Assembly (NCBI RefSeq): GCF_014650055.1
Contig: NZ_BMUF01000011.1
Span: 276,527 to 340,526, forward strand
DNA: 64,000 nucleotides
Reading direction: 5' to 3'
From: Streptomyces malachitofuscus
GTDB taxonomy: Bacteria; Actinomycetota; Actinomycetes; Streptomycetales; Streptomycetaceae
Every line of letters begins with the position of its first letter. The stretch's first letter is position 1. The position numbers were made by a program, and so were the translations under genes. The notes under the pieces are model-generated. The model ran no database searches. It saw only the letters and a list, made by a program, of their open reading frames with translations, and was not told the origin of the DNA. Positions 1-8,370 of the stretch are shown piece by piece.

Positions 1-831
1 TACGCCGGCGAGGTCGTCGACCACCCTGTTGTGCCCGGAGGTGGGCAGGCCCCAGGTCTTGAGCAGGTCGTAGCCCTGGGACAGGCGGGTCATGCCCTTG
101 TAGCCCTCCAGGACGCCGATGCCGTGCACCACCATGTGCAGCGGGCGGGTCGCGGTGACCCGCGGGTCCTTCTGGCGCAGTGAACCGGCCGCCGCGTTGC
201 GCGGGTTGGCGAACGGCTTGTCACCGGCCGCGTTCAGCCGCGCGTTGAGCTCCTGGAACTTCTCCATCGGGAAGTAGACCTCGCCGCGGATCTCCACGAG
301 GTCGGGCACCTTGTCGCCCTTCAGCCGGTCCGGGATCTCGGCGATGGTGCGGACGTTGGGCGTGATGTCCTCGCCGGTGCGGCCGTCGCCGCGGGTGGCC
401 GCGCGGACCAGCCGACCCCGCTCGTAGGTGAGGTTGACGGCGAGACCGTCGACCTTGAGCTCGCACAGGAAGTGGAACTTCTGCTCCCCCAACTCCTTGT
501 GGATGCGCTCGACCCAGGCGGCGAGGTCCTCGTCGTTGAAGGTGTTGTCGAGGGAGAGCATGCGCGAGACGTGCTGCACGGAGGTGAACTCCGTCTCGTA
601 CGCCCCGGCGACCTTCTGGGTCGGCGAGTCCGGGGTGCGCAGCTCCGGGTGCTCCTCCTCCAGCGCCTCCAGTTCGCGCAGCAGCCGGTCGAAGTCGGCG
701 TCGCTGATGACGGGGGCGTCGTTCACGTAGTACCGGAAGCGGTGCTCCTCGATCTGCTCAGCGAGCCTGGCGTGCTTCTCCCGTGCCTCGGCGGGCACGC
801 TCGTCGTCTCCGCTTGCTTGTCGCCGGCCAC
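1..831 (-). CDS. ligA: NAD-dependent DNA ligase LigA (N-terminal 277 residues, truncated by window edge)
   Basis: LigA seals nicks in duplex DNA using NAD+ during replication and repair in the cytoplasm. The visible part starts at a GTG (831) and reads off the left edge. It covers the NAD-binding Ia region (RFRYYVND near residues 31-38, where NMN contacts are known in the family) and the adenylation domain. The nucleotidyl-acceptor lysine is K126 in ELKVDGLAV, and the downstream IRGEVYF and NPRNAAAGSLRQ motifs are intact. About 730 residues are normal for the family, so roughly 450 C-terminal residues lie outside the window. The gene follows the MetE-like gene by 14 bases on the same strand and is probably cotranscribed with it. 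Identification is firm. Confidence 0.97.
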   Translation of the reverse strand, partial: MAGDKQAETTSVPAEAREKHARLAEQIEEHRFRYYVNDAPVISDADFDRLLRELEALEEEHPELRTPDSPTQKVAGAYETEFTSVQHVSRMLSLDNTFNDEDLAAWVERIHKELGEQKFHFLCELKVDGLAVNLTYERGRLVRAATRGDGRTGEDITPNVRTIAEIPDRLKGDKVPDLVEIRGEVYFPMEKFQELNARLNAAGDKPFANPRNAAAGSLRQKDPRVTATRPLHMVVHGIGVLEGYKGMTRLSQGYDLLKTWGLPTSGHNRVVDDLAGV

Positions 832-845
832 CGTGTGTCCTCCCG

Positions 846-1847
846 TTACTCTGGGTTGTCCGCGAGGGATCTCGCCGCCCGGACGCAGTGTGCGTAGGCC
901 GTACGCGCGTACTCGGGGGAAGCCCCCGCGAGCCCGCACGCCGGGGTGATCGTGACCGCCTCCGGGAGGAGTCCCGGCCGCAGCCCCAGCCTGCGCCAGA
1001 GCGTCCTGACACCCATGACGCTACCGCCCGGGTCCGACAACGGGCCGTCCGTGCCCGGGACGACACCGGCGAGCAGCCGGGTCCCGCTCTCGACCGCTTC
1101 CCCGATCGCCTCGTCGTCACGCTCGGTGAGAAGAGAGAAGTCGAAGGAGACCCCCGCCACGCCCGCCCGGCGCAGCAGGGCGAACGGGACGTCCGGTGCG
1201 CACGAGTGGACCACGACGGGCCCGTCGCCGTGAACCCCGATGACGTCCCGCAGTGCGGCCTCGACGATCTGCCGGTCCACCGCGCGGTGGGTGCGGTAGC
1301 CGCTCGCCGTCCGCACGTGTCCGCGCAGTACGGCGGTGAGGGACGGTTCGTCGAGCTGCAGGACGAGCCGGGCGCCGGGGATGCGCCGCCGCACCTCGTC
1401 GAGGTGGAGGCGGAGTCCTTCGGCGAGGGAGGCGGCGAGGTCGCGACAGGCGCCGGGGTCGGAGAGGGCGGCCTCGCCGTTCCTCAGCTCCAAGGCCGCG
1501 GCGAGCGTCCACGGGCCGACGGCCTGGACCTTCAGCGGGCCCTGGTACTCCTGTGTGAACTCCTCCAGGGCGTCGAGGTCCTCGCCGAGCCAGGAGCGGG
1601 CGCGCTTGGTGTCGCGGCCCGGGCGGTCGCCGATGCGCCAGCCGCTGGGCTCGACGCGGGCGTACAGCTCCACGAGCATGCCTGCGGTTCGGCCGATCAT
1701 GTCCGCGCCGGGGCCGCGGGCGGGGAGTTCGGGGAGGTGCGGGAAGTCCTCGAAGCTGCCGGTGACGGTTTTCGCGGCTTCTCGGGCGTCGCCGCCCGGC
1801 AGGGAGCCGATGCCGGTGGCCGGGCCGAAGGGGAGGTTGGCGTTCAC
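846..1847 (-). CDS. Cobalamin-independent methionine synthase-like protein (MetE C-terminal domain only)
   Basis: This 333-residue protein matches only the catalytic C-terminal half of MetE (UROD/MetE-like TIM barrel). MetE transfers a methyl group from methyltetrahydrofolate to homocysteine. Zinc ligands expected from MetE are visible: H214 and C216 in VVHSCAP, and C304 in TPACGLAG; LQLDEPSL lies at 164-171. The N-terminal MetE barrel is absent, so the methyl donor may differ; archaeal-type short MetE proteins use corrinoids. I chose GTG 1847. The frame stays open to 1943, but that extension is translated from a dispersed repeat and is not protein-like. No Shine-Dalgarno sequence is visible. 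A TACGCT hexamer six bases upstream would fit leaderless transcription (inference). Confidence 0.8.
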   Translation of the reverse strand: MNANLPFGPATGIGSLPGGDAREAAKTVTGSFEDFPHLPELPARGPGADMIGRTAGMLVELYARVEPSGWRIGDRPGRDTKRARSWLGEDLDALEEFTQEYQGPLKVQAVGPWTLAAALELRNGEAALSDPGACRDLAASLAEGLRLHLDEVRRRIPGARLVLQLDEPSLTAVLRGHVRTASGYRTHRAVDRQIVEAALRDVIGVHGDGPVVVHSCAPDVPFALLRRAGVAGVSFDFSLLTERDDEAIGEAVESGTRLLAGVVPGTDGPLSDPGGSVMGVRTLWRRLGLRPGLLPEAVTITPACGLAGASPEYARTAYAHCVRAARSLADNPE

Positions 1848-1880
1848 AAGGGAAGCGTACGCAGTGGGTGGGCGGGGGTT

Positions 1881-2027
1881 TTCGCCCCCGCCGCCCCTTC
1901 CCTCCCCCACGCTCGGCTTCGCTCGAGCGGGAGGTGCCCCCATCGTCCCCGGGGGCTGTGCCCCCGGACCCCCCTTTCGGCCCTTCTCGCCTCGTCCTCA
2001 AACGCTGGACGGGCTGAATTGTGCCGG
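1881..2027 (+). repeat. Dispersed Streptomyces-type intergenic repeat, copy 1, with nested 42-bp module
   Basis: This GC-rich non-coding block runs from TCGCCCCCGCCGCCCC to the GACGGGCTGA-type end. It is nearly identical to 13404-13553 and shares its outer parts with 58791-58911. Positions 1903-1944 are a 42-bp module (TCCCCCACGCTCGGCT to GTGCCCCCATC) that is absent from the third copy. The block separates the SDR gene from the MetE-like gene and contains several GC-rich inverted segments, including CCCCGGGGG followed by CCCCCGG. It could act as a terminator or mRNA end. No protein is supported. Confidence 0.8.
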
Positions 2028-2038
2028 ACGGGCCGATG

Positions 2039-2737
2039 TCACCGCCCCGGTCGCACCGTCAGGTCGTTGATCTCCGCGTCCCTCGGGAGGTCCAGGGCCG
2101 TCAGGATCGTCGTGGCGACCGACTCCGGGTCGATCCACTTGCCCGGGTCGTACTCCTTGCCCTCCTGCCGGTGGACCTTGGCCTGCATGGGGCTGGCGGT
2201 GCGGCCGGGGTAGACCGAGGTCACCCTGACGCCGGCCGCGTGCTCCTCGTGGCGCAGGGAGTCGGCGAGGGCCTTGAGGCCGTGCTTGGAGGCCGCGTAG
2301 GCGGACCAGTCGGCGTGGGCGTTCAGGCCGGCGCCGGAGTTGACGAAGATCACGTGGCCCCGGCTCGCGCGGAGCTGGGGCAGGAAGTGTCGGGTGAGCT
2401 CGGCGGGCGCGACGAGGTTGACGTTGAGCTGGTGCCGCCAGGTCTTCGGGGTCAGCTCGCCCACGGGTCCGAGCTCGACGACACCGGCGACGTGGAGCAG
2501 GGAGTCCACGTGGTCGGGGAGCGACTGGTGGGAGAAGGCCCAGCTCAGCCGGTCGGGGTCGGCGAGGTCGCCGACGAGGGTGCGGGCACCGGGGAACTCG
2601 GCCGCGAGTTCCTTCGCCCGGCCCGCGTCGCGCGCGTGGAGCACGAGTTCGTCCCCGCGCGCGTGCAGACGGCGGGCGACGGCCGCGCCGATGCCGGAGC
2701 CCGCTCCGGTGATCACATGTGTAGCCATGTCCGCCAT
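2039..2737 (-). CDS. Short-chain dehydrogenase/reductase (classical SDR)
   Basis: The 232-residue protein has a Rossmann fold that reduces or oxidises a small molecule with NAD(P)H; the substrate is unknown. The glycine-rich cofactor loop is TGAGSGIG at 10-17, and the adenine-ring contact is near D57 in GDLAD. The catalytic triad S134 (FVNSGAG), Y147 and K151 (YAASK) is complete. The length is short but normal for classical SDRs. An internal ATG at codon 4 (MATHV) is an equally good start. The gene stands alone: 18 bases upstream is the LOG-like gene stop on the same strand, and downstream lies the repeat. Family is firm, function is not. Confidence 0.9.
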   Translation of the reverse strand: MADMATHVITGAGSGIGAAVARRLHARGDELVLHARDAGRAKELAAEFPGARTLVGDLADPDRLSWAFSHQSLPDHVDSLLHVAGVVELGPVGELTPKTWRHQLNVNLVAPAELTRHFLPQLRASRGHVIFVNSGAGLNAHADWSAYAASKHGLKALADSLRHEEHAAGVRVTSVYPGRTASPMQAKVHRQEGKEYDPGKWIDPESVATTILTALDLPRDAEINDLTVRPGR

Positions 2738-2755
2738 GCTCGCATCACCGGGCGC

Positions 2756-3295
2756 TCATTCCACGCCCAGGCTCTCCTCCAGGTACGCGAGCGCGCCCAC
2801 CGGCTCCTCGGCGAAGAACACCAGGTCGGTGAGCGGGCGGGGCAGGAAGCCCTCGTCCTCCATGCGGCGGAACTGCTCCTTGAGGCCGTCGTAGAAGCCG
2901 GCGGTGTTGAGCAGCACCACGGGCTTCTCGGTGCGGCCGTGCTTCTTCAGCTCGAGGATCTCGGTCGCCTCGTCGAGGGTGCCGGTGCCGCCCACCATGA
3001 TGACGACGGCGTCCGCCTCCTCCAGCAGCAGGCGCTTGCGCTCGGCGAGGTCCTTGGCGATCACCATCCGGTCGACGCCGGGGCGCGCCTTCGCCGCGAG
3101 GAACTCCACCGAGACGCCGAGGAGCCGGCCGCCCGCCTCTTCCACACCGTCGGCGACGACCTTCATCAGACCGACGTCGGAGCCGCCCCACACCAGGGTG
3201 TGCCCGCCCTTGCCGAGCAGCCGCGCGAACTCCCGCGCGGGGCCGGTGTAGCGGTCGTCGAGGTCGGCGGCGGAGAGGAAGACGCAGATGTTCAC
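2756..3295 (-). CDS. TIGR00730/LOG-family Rossmann protein (putative lysine decarboxylase-like)
   Basis: The 179-residue protein belongs to the LOG family, whose studied members cleave ribose-5-phosphate from nucleoside monophosphates (cytokinin-activating phosphoribohydrolase). The family motif PGGxGTxxE appears as VGGTGTLDE at 101-109, so the proline is replaced by valine while the glycines, threonine and glutamate are kept. The upstream basic patch AERKR (84-88) matches the conserved arginine-lysine region. I start at GTG 3295, because an upstream extension would run through the methyltransferase in another frame. The GTGA overlap with that gene (3295-3292) implies translational coupling. 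Enzyme activity on any particular nucleotide is inference. Confidence 0.85.
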   Translation of the reverse strand: MNICVFLSAADLDDRYTGPAREFARLLGKGGHTLVWGGSDVGLMKVVADGVEEAGGRLLGVSVEFLAAKARPGVDRMVIAKDLAERKRLLLEEADAVVIMVGGTGTLDEATEILELKKHGRTEKPVVLLNTAGFYDGLKEQFRRMEDEGFLPRPLTDLVFFAEEPVGALAYLEESLGVE

Positions 3296-4095
3296 GGACC
3301 CACAGTACGGGCCCGGTCGGACACCGCGGTGAGCCGCATCTTCGACTGCCGGTGCGGCAGCTCCTCCCAGTCCTTCATGAACTCGGCGGCCAGACCGTGC
3401 CGGGCGGCCAGTTCCGCCAGCGTCTCCGTGCGGTAGTAGAAGTCCTCGTGCAGCACCTGGTGCTCCTCGCCCTCCGTGCGGTCGAAGGTGAAGTCGAAGA
3501 ACCCGCCGGGTGCCAGCACCCTGCCGACGTGCGCGAAGCACTCCTCGATGACGTGCAGCGGCGAGTGCGAGAAGACGCTGTGCGCGTGGACGACGTCGAA
3601 GTGGCCGTCGGGCAGGAAGGCGAAGGTGAGGTCGTTGGCGAGGGTCAGGTGGGGCAGTTTGGCCTGGAGCCCCTCCCGTACGAGGGTGTCCTGGGCGGCG
3701 AGCAGGATGTGCGGCGAGATGTCGATGCCGTAGTAGTGGCCCGGTTCCAGGTGGTCGATGAACAGCCGGCCCGCGCGGAGGTTGCCGCAGCCGATCTCCA
3801 GCATGCGGTGGTGCGGCCGGAGGCCGTGTTGCACCAGGTAGTCGAACTGCATCCGGCCGATGCGCGCCCATTGCTCGCGTGAGGGGTTGTGGCCCACCGC
3901 CGCCTCGGCGCTGCGGGCGGCGTCGGAGGCCATCACCGCGCGGTAGTACGCGATGTGGTCGCGGTGCCGCAGCCGCAGCCAGGCGTCGCGCAGGGCGCGC
4001 CGCGCATGGGCGGGGACGCGGCGCGGATGGCCCAGGGCGTAGCGGGCGCGGTGGGCGAGGGTCCCCCGGTTTCTGCGGGTGTCCTTGGCTCCCAT
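3292..4095 (-). CDS. Class I SAM-dependent methyltransferase
   Basis: The 267-residue protein has a basic N-terminal arm (residues 1-45, rich in Arg and His) followed by a seven-stranded methyltransferase fold. Motif I is MLEIGCGNLRAG at 98-109; the acidic residue of motif II is D124 in YYGIDISPH; motif IV is FDVVHAHSVFSH. These bind S-adenosylmethionine. The acceptor is unknown. The stop overlaps the LOG-like start by four bases, so the two products are probably made together. The basic N-terminus could bind nucleic acid or an acidic partner (inference). It is divergent from the DUF427 gene, with a gap of about 70 bases holding both promoters. Confidence 0.85.
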   Translation of the reverse strand: MGAKDTRRNRGTLAHRARYALGHPRRVPAHARRALRDAWLRLRHRDHIAYYRAVMASDAARSAEAAVGHNPSREQWARIGRMQFDYLVQHGLRPHHRMLEIGCGNLRAGRLFIDHLEPGHYYGIDISPHILLAAQDTLVREGLQAKLPHLTLANDLTFAFLPDGHFDVVHAHSVFSHSPLHVIEECFAHVGRVLAPGGFFDFTFDRTEGEEHQVLHEDFYYRTETLAELAARHGLAAEFMKDWEELPHRQSKMRLTAVSDRARTVGP

Positions 4096-4168
4096 GGCGC
4101 CTCCTCGGGAAGAACTCCGCTACAGCGTGCGCTGTAACCGCCGAGTCGGCTACCCGGAAGGAGCGATC

Positions 4169-4492
4169 GTGACCAGAGGTCATCGCATCACCATCGAACC
4201 GAGTGAACGGCATGTGCGCGTGGTGCACGGCGGGCAGGTCCTGGCGGACAGCGACCGGGCGCTCGTCCTGCATGAGACGGGCTGTCCCCCGCGGTACTAC
4301 ATCCCGCCGGAGGACGTACGGCTCGACCTGCTGACGCCGTCGGACACCCGCACCCACTGCCCGTTCAAGGGCGACGCCTCCTACTGGTCGCTGCCGGACG
4401 CCGCGGATCTGGTCTGGGCGTACCCGGAGCCGAAGGCGGACGTTGCCGCGATCAAGGGCCACCTCTGCTTCTACGAGGTGGAGGCCGGCTGA
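4169..4492 (+). CDS. DUF427 domain protein
   Basis: This small cytosolic protein of 107 residues covers almost exactly one DUF427 domain. Family hallmarks seen are RHVRVVHGGQVLADS near the start, the YYIPPEDV segment and CPFKGDASYWSL before WAYPEP. The biochemical function of DUF427 is not established. GTG 4169 is chosen because GGAAGGAG lies seven bases upstream; the longer open frame to 4079 overlaps the divergent methyltransferase start and reads as low-complexity sequence. The gene is monocistronic; the next gene begins 80 bases later with its own spacing. Confidence 0.88.
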   Translation: MTRGHRITIEPSERHVRVVHGGQVLADSDRALVLHETGCPPRYYIPPEDVRLDLLTPSDTRTHCPFKGDASYWSLPDAADLVWAYPEPKADVAAIKGHLCFYEVEAG

Positions 4493-4572
4493 TCGCGTAG
4501 AAGGGTTGCGATCGGCGGACGCGCCGCCTGCCTCCCCGACGAAATTCGCGCCGTGCGGCAGTCTGGTGTGAC

Positions 4573-5352
4573 ATGGACAAGAACATCACTTCGCGCGACG
4601 GCACTCCCCTGGCGTACGAGAGCGCCGGGCGGGGTTCCACGATCGTCCTCGTCAGCGGGGCGATGTCGACGGGCGCCACGGTGGCACCGCTGGCGGCTCC
4701 CCTGTCGGAGCGGTTCCGGGTGGTCGTCTACGACCGCCGGGGCCGGGGCGCGAGCGGCGACACGGCGCCGTACACGGTCGAGCGCGAGGTCGAGGACCTG
4801 GCGGCGCTGATCGAGGCGGTGGGCGGCGAGGCGGCGCTGTACGGCGTCTCCTCGGGCGGCGCGCTGGCGCTCCGGGCCGCGGCGAGCGGCCTGCCGGTGC
4901 GCCATGTCGCCGTGTACGAGACGCCGTACGCGATGTCCGAGGAGGATCTCGCGGAGCGCGCGCGGTACACCGAGCAGCTGACGGCGGCGCTCGCGGAGGG
5001 GCGGCGCGGGGACGCGGTGGAGCTGTTCCTGCGGCTGACCGGGCTGGGCGAGGCGGTCATCCAGGGTGCGCGGCAGTCCCCGATGTGGGCCGGGATGGAG
5101 TCGATGGCGCCGAGCCTCGCCCACGACGACGCCGTGATGGGCGACGGGAGCGTGCCGCGAAAGCTGCTGGCGTCGATCGGTGTGCCGGTGCTGTCGATCG
5201 CGGGGGACGCGAGCCCGGCGTGGATGCGCGAGGCCGCGCGGGCGATCGCCGAGTCGGTCCCCCAGGGCACGTATCGCACCCTGGAGGGTCAGACCCACAT
5301 GGTCGAGCCGGACGTCCTGGCGCCGGTGCTGGCGGAGTTCTTCGCGCGGTGA
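4573..5352 (+). CDS. Alpha/beta-hydrolase fold protein
   Basis: A 259-residue serine hydrolase of the alpha/beta fold; substrate unknown (ester, lactone or similar). The nucleophile elbow is GVSSG at 91-95, with S93 as the likely nucleophile. D212 in SIAGDAS and H242 in GQTHMVEP complete a plausible triad. The usual HG oxyanion motif is replaced by SGAMS (28-32), which occurs in many actinobacterial relatives. There is no signal peptide, so it is cytosolic. It starts at ATG 4573 and is followed by a very strong hairpin at 5402-5451, which probably ends the transcript. Confidence 0.88.
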   Translation: MDKNITSRDGTPLAYESAGRGSTIVLVSGAMSTGATVAPLAAPLSERFRVVVYDRRGRGASGDTAPYTVEREVEDLAALIEAVGGEAALYGVSSGGALALRAAASGLPVRHVAVYETPYAMSEEDLAERARYTEQLTAALAEGRRGDAVELFLRLTGLGEAVIQGARQSPMWAGMESMAPSLAHDDAVMGDGSVPRKLLASIGVPVLSIAGDASPAWMREAARAIAESVPQGTYRTLEGQTHMVEPDVLAPVLAEFFAR

Positions 5353-5401
5353 GCGGGCGGCCGCCGCGCGGCCTGACCGGCCACCCGCACCGACACGCAC
5401 C

Positions 5402-5451
5402 GAGCGCCGTGCCGCGCAGGGGACCGGGCGTCCCCGCGCGGCACGGCGCTC
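5402..5451. terminator. Large bidirectional hairpin between convergent genes
   Basis: A perfect 16-bp inverted repeat, GAGCGCCGTGCCGCGC at 5402-5417 and its complement at 5436-5451. The 18-base loop contains a second six-base stem (GGGGAC at 5419-5424 with GTCCCC at 5430-5435). It lies between the hydrolase (+) and mnmA (-), which converge here. There is no U-tract, as usual for Streptomyces. Confidence 0.8.
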
Positions 5452-5551
5452 CTTGCGTCGGACGCGGGCTGCCGCGCCTCGTTGCGGGTCTGTGGGTCGC
5501 CGGGGACGGTGGCGACGAGGCTGCCGCGTGCGGCCCGGCGGCCGGGGACGC

Positions 5552-6682
5552 TCAGGCCACGTCCGCCGTTGCCCGCACCGTCGACGCGATCGTCGCCGAG
5601 CCGACCACGCGGGTGCCGTCGTACAGCACGATCGCCTGGCCGGGGGCGACACCGCGCACGGGCTCGGTGAAGCGGACCCGGAGTTCGCCGTCGACGAGGT
5701 CCGCCGTCACCTCGGTCTCGCCGCCGTGGGCGCGCAGCTGGGCGGTGTAGGTGCCGGGGCCGGACGGGGCGGCGCCGCACCAGCGGGGCTTGATCGCGGT
5801 CAGTGCCGTGACGTCCAGGGCGGCCGCGGGTCCGACCGTGACGGTGTTGGTCACCGGGGAGATGTCGAGGACGTAGCGGGGCTTGCCGTCGGGGGCGGGG
5901 GTGCCGATCCGCAGTCCCTTGCGCTGGCCGATGGTGAAGCCGTACGCGCCCTCGTGGGTGCCGACCTTGGTGCCGGACTCGTCGACGATGTCGCCCTCGG
6001 CCCTGCCGAGACGGTTCGCGAGGAAGCCCTGGGTGTCGCCGTCGGCGATGAAGCAGATGTCGTGCGAGTCGGGCTTCTTGGCCACGGCCAGTCCGCGCCG
6101 CTCGGCCTCCGCGCGGATCTCCTCCTTGGTGGTGACCGTGTCGCCCAGCGGGAACATGGCGTGGGCGAGCTGGCGGTCGTCGAGCACGCCGAGCACGTAC
6201 GACTGGTCCTTGGCCATGTCGGAGGCGCGGTGCAGTTCGCGGGTGCCGTCCTCGCGCAGGATCACCTTGGCGTAGTGGCCGGTGCAGACCGCGTCGAAGC
6301 CGAGCGCGAGCGCCTTGTCGAGCAGCGCGGCGAACTTGATCTTCTCGTTGCAGCGCAGGCAGGGGTTGGGGGTGCGGCCGGCCTCGTACTCGGCGACGAA
6401 GTCCTCCACGACGTCCTCGCGGAAGCGGTCGGCGAGGTCCCAGACGTAGAAGGGGATGCCGATGACGTCGGCGGCGCGGCGGGCGTCGCGCGAGTCCTCG
6501 ATGGTGCAACAGCCCCGCGCGCCGGTACGGAACGACTGCGGGTTCGCGGACAGGGCGAGGTGGACGCCGGTCACGTCGTGGCCCGCCTCGGCCGCGCGGG
6601 CGGCGGCGACGGCGGAGTCGACTCCGCCGGACATGGCGGCCAGGACGCGGAGGGGGCGGGAGGGCTGCGGGGTGTCAGTCAT
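5552..6682 (-). CDS. mnmA: tRNA-specific 2-thiouridylase MnmA
   Basis: MnmA thiolates U34 of tRNA-Lys, -Glu and -Gln using ATP and sulfur relayed from IscS. The 376-residue protein has the PP-loop SGGVDS at 18-23, the catalytic cysteine C108 in NPCLRCN and the second catalytic cysteine C210 in SHDICFI. The central tRNA-binding domain and the C-terminal beta barrel (GTYTAQLRAHG and CDG-like VLYDGTRV) follow. Start ATG 6682 has GGAGGGG at good distance. iscS, the sulfur donor gene, lies about 4 kb away on the same strand, separated by the amidase and an unrelated unknown operon. Confidence 0.97.
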   Translation of the reverse strand: MTDTPQPSRPLRVLAAMSGGVDSAVAAARAAEAGHDVTGVHLALSANPQSFRTGARGCCTIEDSRDARRAADVIGIPFYVWDLADRFREDVVEDFVAEYEAGRTPNPCLRCNEKIKFAALLDKALALGFDAVCTGHYAKVILREDGTRELHRASDMAKDQSYVLGVLDDRQLAHAMFPLGDTVTTKEEIRAEAERRGLAVAKKPDSHDICFIADGDTQGFLANRLGRAEGDIVDESGTKVGTHEGAYGFTIGQRKGLRIGTPAPDGKPRYVLDISPVTNTVTVGPAAALDVTALTAIKPRWCGAAPSGPGTYTAQLRAHGGETEVTADLVDGELRVRFTEPVRGVAPGQAIVLYDGTRVVGSATIASTVRATADVA

Positions 6683-6742
6683 AACCCCTCCAGGGTACGG
6701 GGGCGCGGGAACCAGGGCCGCCGAGTATCCGTTCACGATCAC

Positions 6743-7408
6743 ATGGGGGAGAACAGGGCTTCCGAGGACGGGGACCGGCGCATCGGGCGGCGGGCCCTGA
6801 TCGTGGGCGGGGCCGCGGCCGCGGCGGGCACGGCGGTGCTGGCGCGGGACGAGCTGGCGCGCCTGTGGTGGCGCATGCCCGGTGTGGAGAAGCCGCGCAA
6901 GGAGGGCGCGGTGGACTACGCGGGGGCCCGCTGGGTGGCGGCATCGGACGCCAACTGGCGGCGTGCGGACCGGCCGGACGACTTCGGCATCGACATGGTG
7001 GTCGTGCATGTCACCCAGGGCAGCTTCGACAGCGCGGTGCAGGCGTTCCAGGACCCGGGGCACAAGGCGTCGACGCATTACATAGTGGGCCAGGACGGCC
7101 GGGTCACGCAGATGATCCGCGAGCTGGACGTGGCGTACCACGCGGGCAACCGCGACTACAACGAGCGCAGTGTCGGCATCGAGCACGAGGGTTTCGTGGA
7201 CCGGCCGGAGGACTTCACCGACGAGATGTACGAGGCCTCGGCCCGTCTCACGGCGCGCATATGCGCCCGCTACGGCATCCCGGTCGACCGGGAGCACATC
7301 ATCGGCCATGTCGAGGTGCCGGGCACGGACCACACGGACCCGGGACCCCACTGGGATTGGGACCGCTATCTGAAGCTGGTCCGCCGCGCCGGCACGTCGG
7401 GGGCGTGA
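6743..7408 (+). CDS. Exported N-acetylmuramoyl-L-alanine amidase (Amidase_2/PGRP fold)
   Basis: The enzyme cleaves the bond between MurNAc and L-Ala of peptidoglycan and needs zinc. The 221-residue protein begins with a twin-arginine-like signal: GRRALIVGG at 15-23, then an Ala-rich hydrophobic segment to about residue 34. The Amidase_2 domain spans about 60-212, with zinc ligands H89 (VVVHVTQG) and H197 in TDHTDPGPHWDW. The third ligand is probably D199 or H203, since the family usually has Cys or Asp there. The catalytic Tyr/Glu region IEHEG is present. There is no separate wall-binding domain. It is divergent from mnmA with only 60 bases between starts. It is most likely secreted to the cell wall. 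Confidence 0.9.
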   Translation: MGENRASEDGDRRIGRRALIVGGAAAAAGTAVLARDELARLWWRMPGVEKPRKEGAVDYAGARWVAASDANWRRADRPDDFGIDMVVVHVTQGSFDSAVQAFQDPGHKASTHYIVGQDGRVTQMIRELDVAYHAGNRDYNERSVGIEHEGFVDRPEDFTDEMYEASARLTARICARYGIPVDREHIIGHVEVPGTDHTDPGPHWDWDRYLKLVRRAGTSGA

Positions 7409-7460
7409 GCGGGCGTCCCGGCCGGGGACACCGGCGCAGGGGCCGCCGCTCACCGGCTCG

Positions 7461-8300
7461 TCACGACTGCCGCGGTGCCCTCGCGAACTCCTCCCGGGAG
7501 GGCAGCAGAGCAGTGATCATCTGCCAGACCTCCTTGGCGTCGACGCGGACCAGCTTGAGCGGCCCGGCGGCGTCCGCCCGGCCGGGCAGGATCGGTTCGG
7601 CGGGCAGCTCACGGTGCCAGTAGCCGAGGGGCCCGCAGTCCCACACGGCGAATCCACGCACCTGCGTGGCCGGGGTTCCCTCGTCGTGGCCCTGCCACGC
7701 GGCGGTCATCCGCCAGCCCGCTCGCAGGCCGGCGATCAGCTTGGCGAGGGTGCCGAGCTGCGACTTCCTGGTGAGCCCGGCCGCCCTCAGCGCCTCGGTG
7801 ATCCGGTCGAGGCCCTCCTGCGCGGTCAGTCCGCGCAGGCCGTCCAGGGTGCCGAGCCCCGCGTCGAGGACGCCCGTGGTGGTCTCGACCACGGGCGTGG
7901 CCACGTGTTCGGTGTCCTCCGCCTGAAGGTTGACCATCCGCGCCAGCGCCCAGACGAGCATGCTCGGCTCGAGGCGGACGTACTCGGACTCCTCCGAGCC
8001 CGGCCAGGACTCGTGGGAGTAGACGTGGCCGTCACCGATGGTGACGCCGTGGTGGAGGGTGCCGTGCTCGCCCAGCGCCTCCACGTGGACGACGACGGCG
8101 GGCGCGCGCAGGGTGCTGACCAGTGGGCTCAGCAGGAGGTCGAGGTTCCCCTCCCGGTCGGTGAGGCCGGCCTCGCGCAGTTCGCGGTCGGCCTCGGCCA
8201 GCTCGGGGGGCACCTCCTCCCCTGCGGTGCGGTGGCCGAGGACGGCCAGGTGGCTCTCGGCGAGCCGGAACCGGCCGCGGGTGCTGTCGTACGAGGGCAT
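7461..8300 (-). CDS. Uncharacterised protein, EspG-like layout (possible type VII secretion accessory)
   Basis: I do not recognise this 279-residue cytosolic protein with certainty. It has an acidic N-terminal helical part (LAESHLAVLGHRTAGEE and AREL-type helices to about residue 50), a core with LLLSPLVSTLRAPAVVVHVE, the motif HGVTIGDGHVYSHESWPG, and a helix SMLVWALARMVNLQ. This order resembles actinobacterial EspG-type ESX chaperones in outline, but that is only a weak impression. It is the last gene of a minus-strand run of four unknown genes downstream of iscS. The start is ATG 8300 because the frame before it overlaps the preceding gene. It has few basic residues and no signal peptide or membrane segment. 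Confidence 0.6.
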   Translation of the reverse strand: MPSYDSTRGRFRLAESHLAVLGHRTAGEEVPPELAEADRELREAGLTDREGNLDLLLSPLVSTLRAPAVVVHVEALGEHGTLHHGVTIGDGHVYSHESWPGSEESEYVRLEPSMLVWALARMVNLQAEDTEHVATPVVETTTGVLDAGLGTLDGLRGLTAQEGLDRITEALRAAGLTRKSQLGTLAKLIAGLRAGWRMTAAWQGHDEGTPATQVRGFAVWDCGPLGYWHRELPAEPILPGRADAAGPLKLVRVDAKEVWQMITALLPSREEFARAPRQS

Positions 8301-8370
8301 TCTGTGTCGCTTTCGGCGGCGGGAGGGAGCGGAGGGTGAGGGAGGCGCACGGGGCCGGGGGAGGATCAGG

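Noticed and set aside
1848..1943. N-terminal extension of the MetE-like protein
   Set aside because: The extra 32 codons are translated from a dispersed intergenic repeat that also occurs at 13404-13553; GTG 1847 gives the family-like start.
4079..4168. Longer N-terminus for the DUF427 protein
   Set aside because: It overlaps the divergent methyltransferase start, and GTG 4169 has a good GGAAGGAG site.
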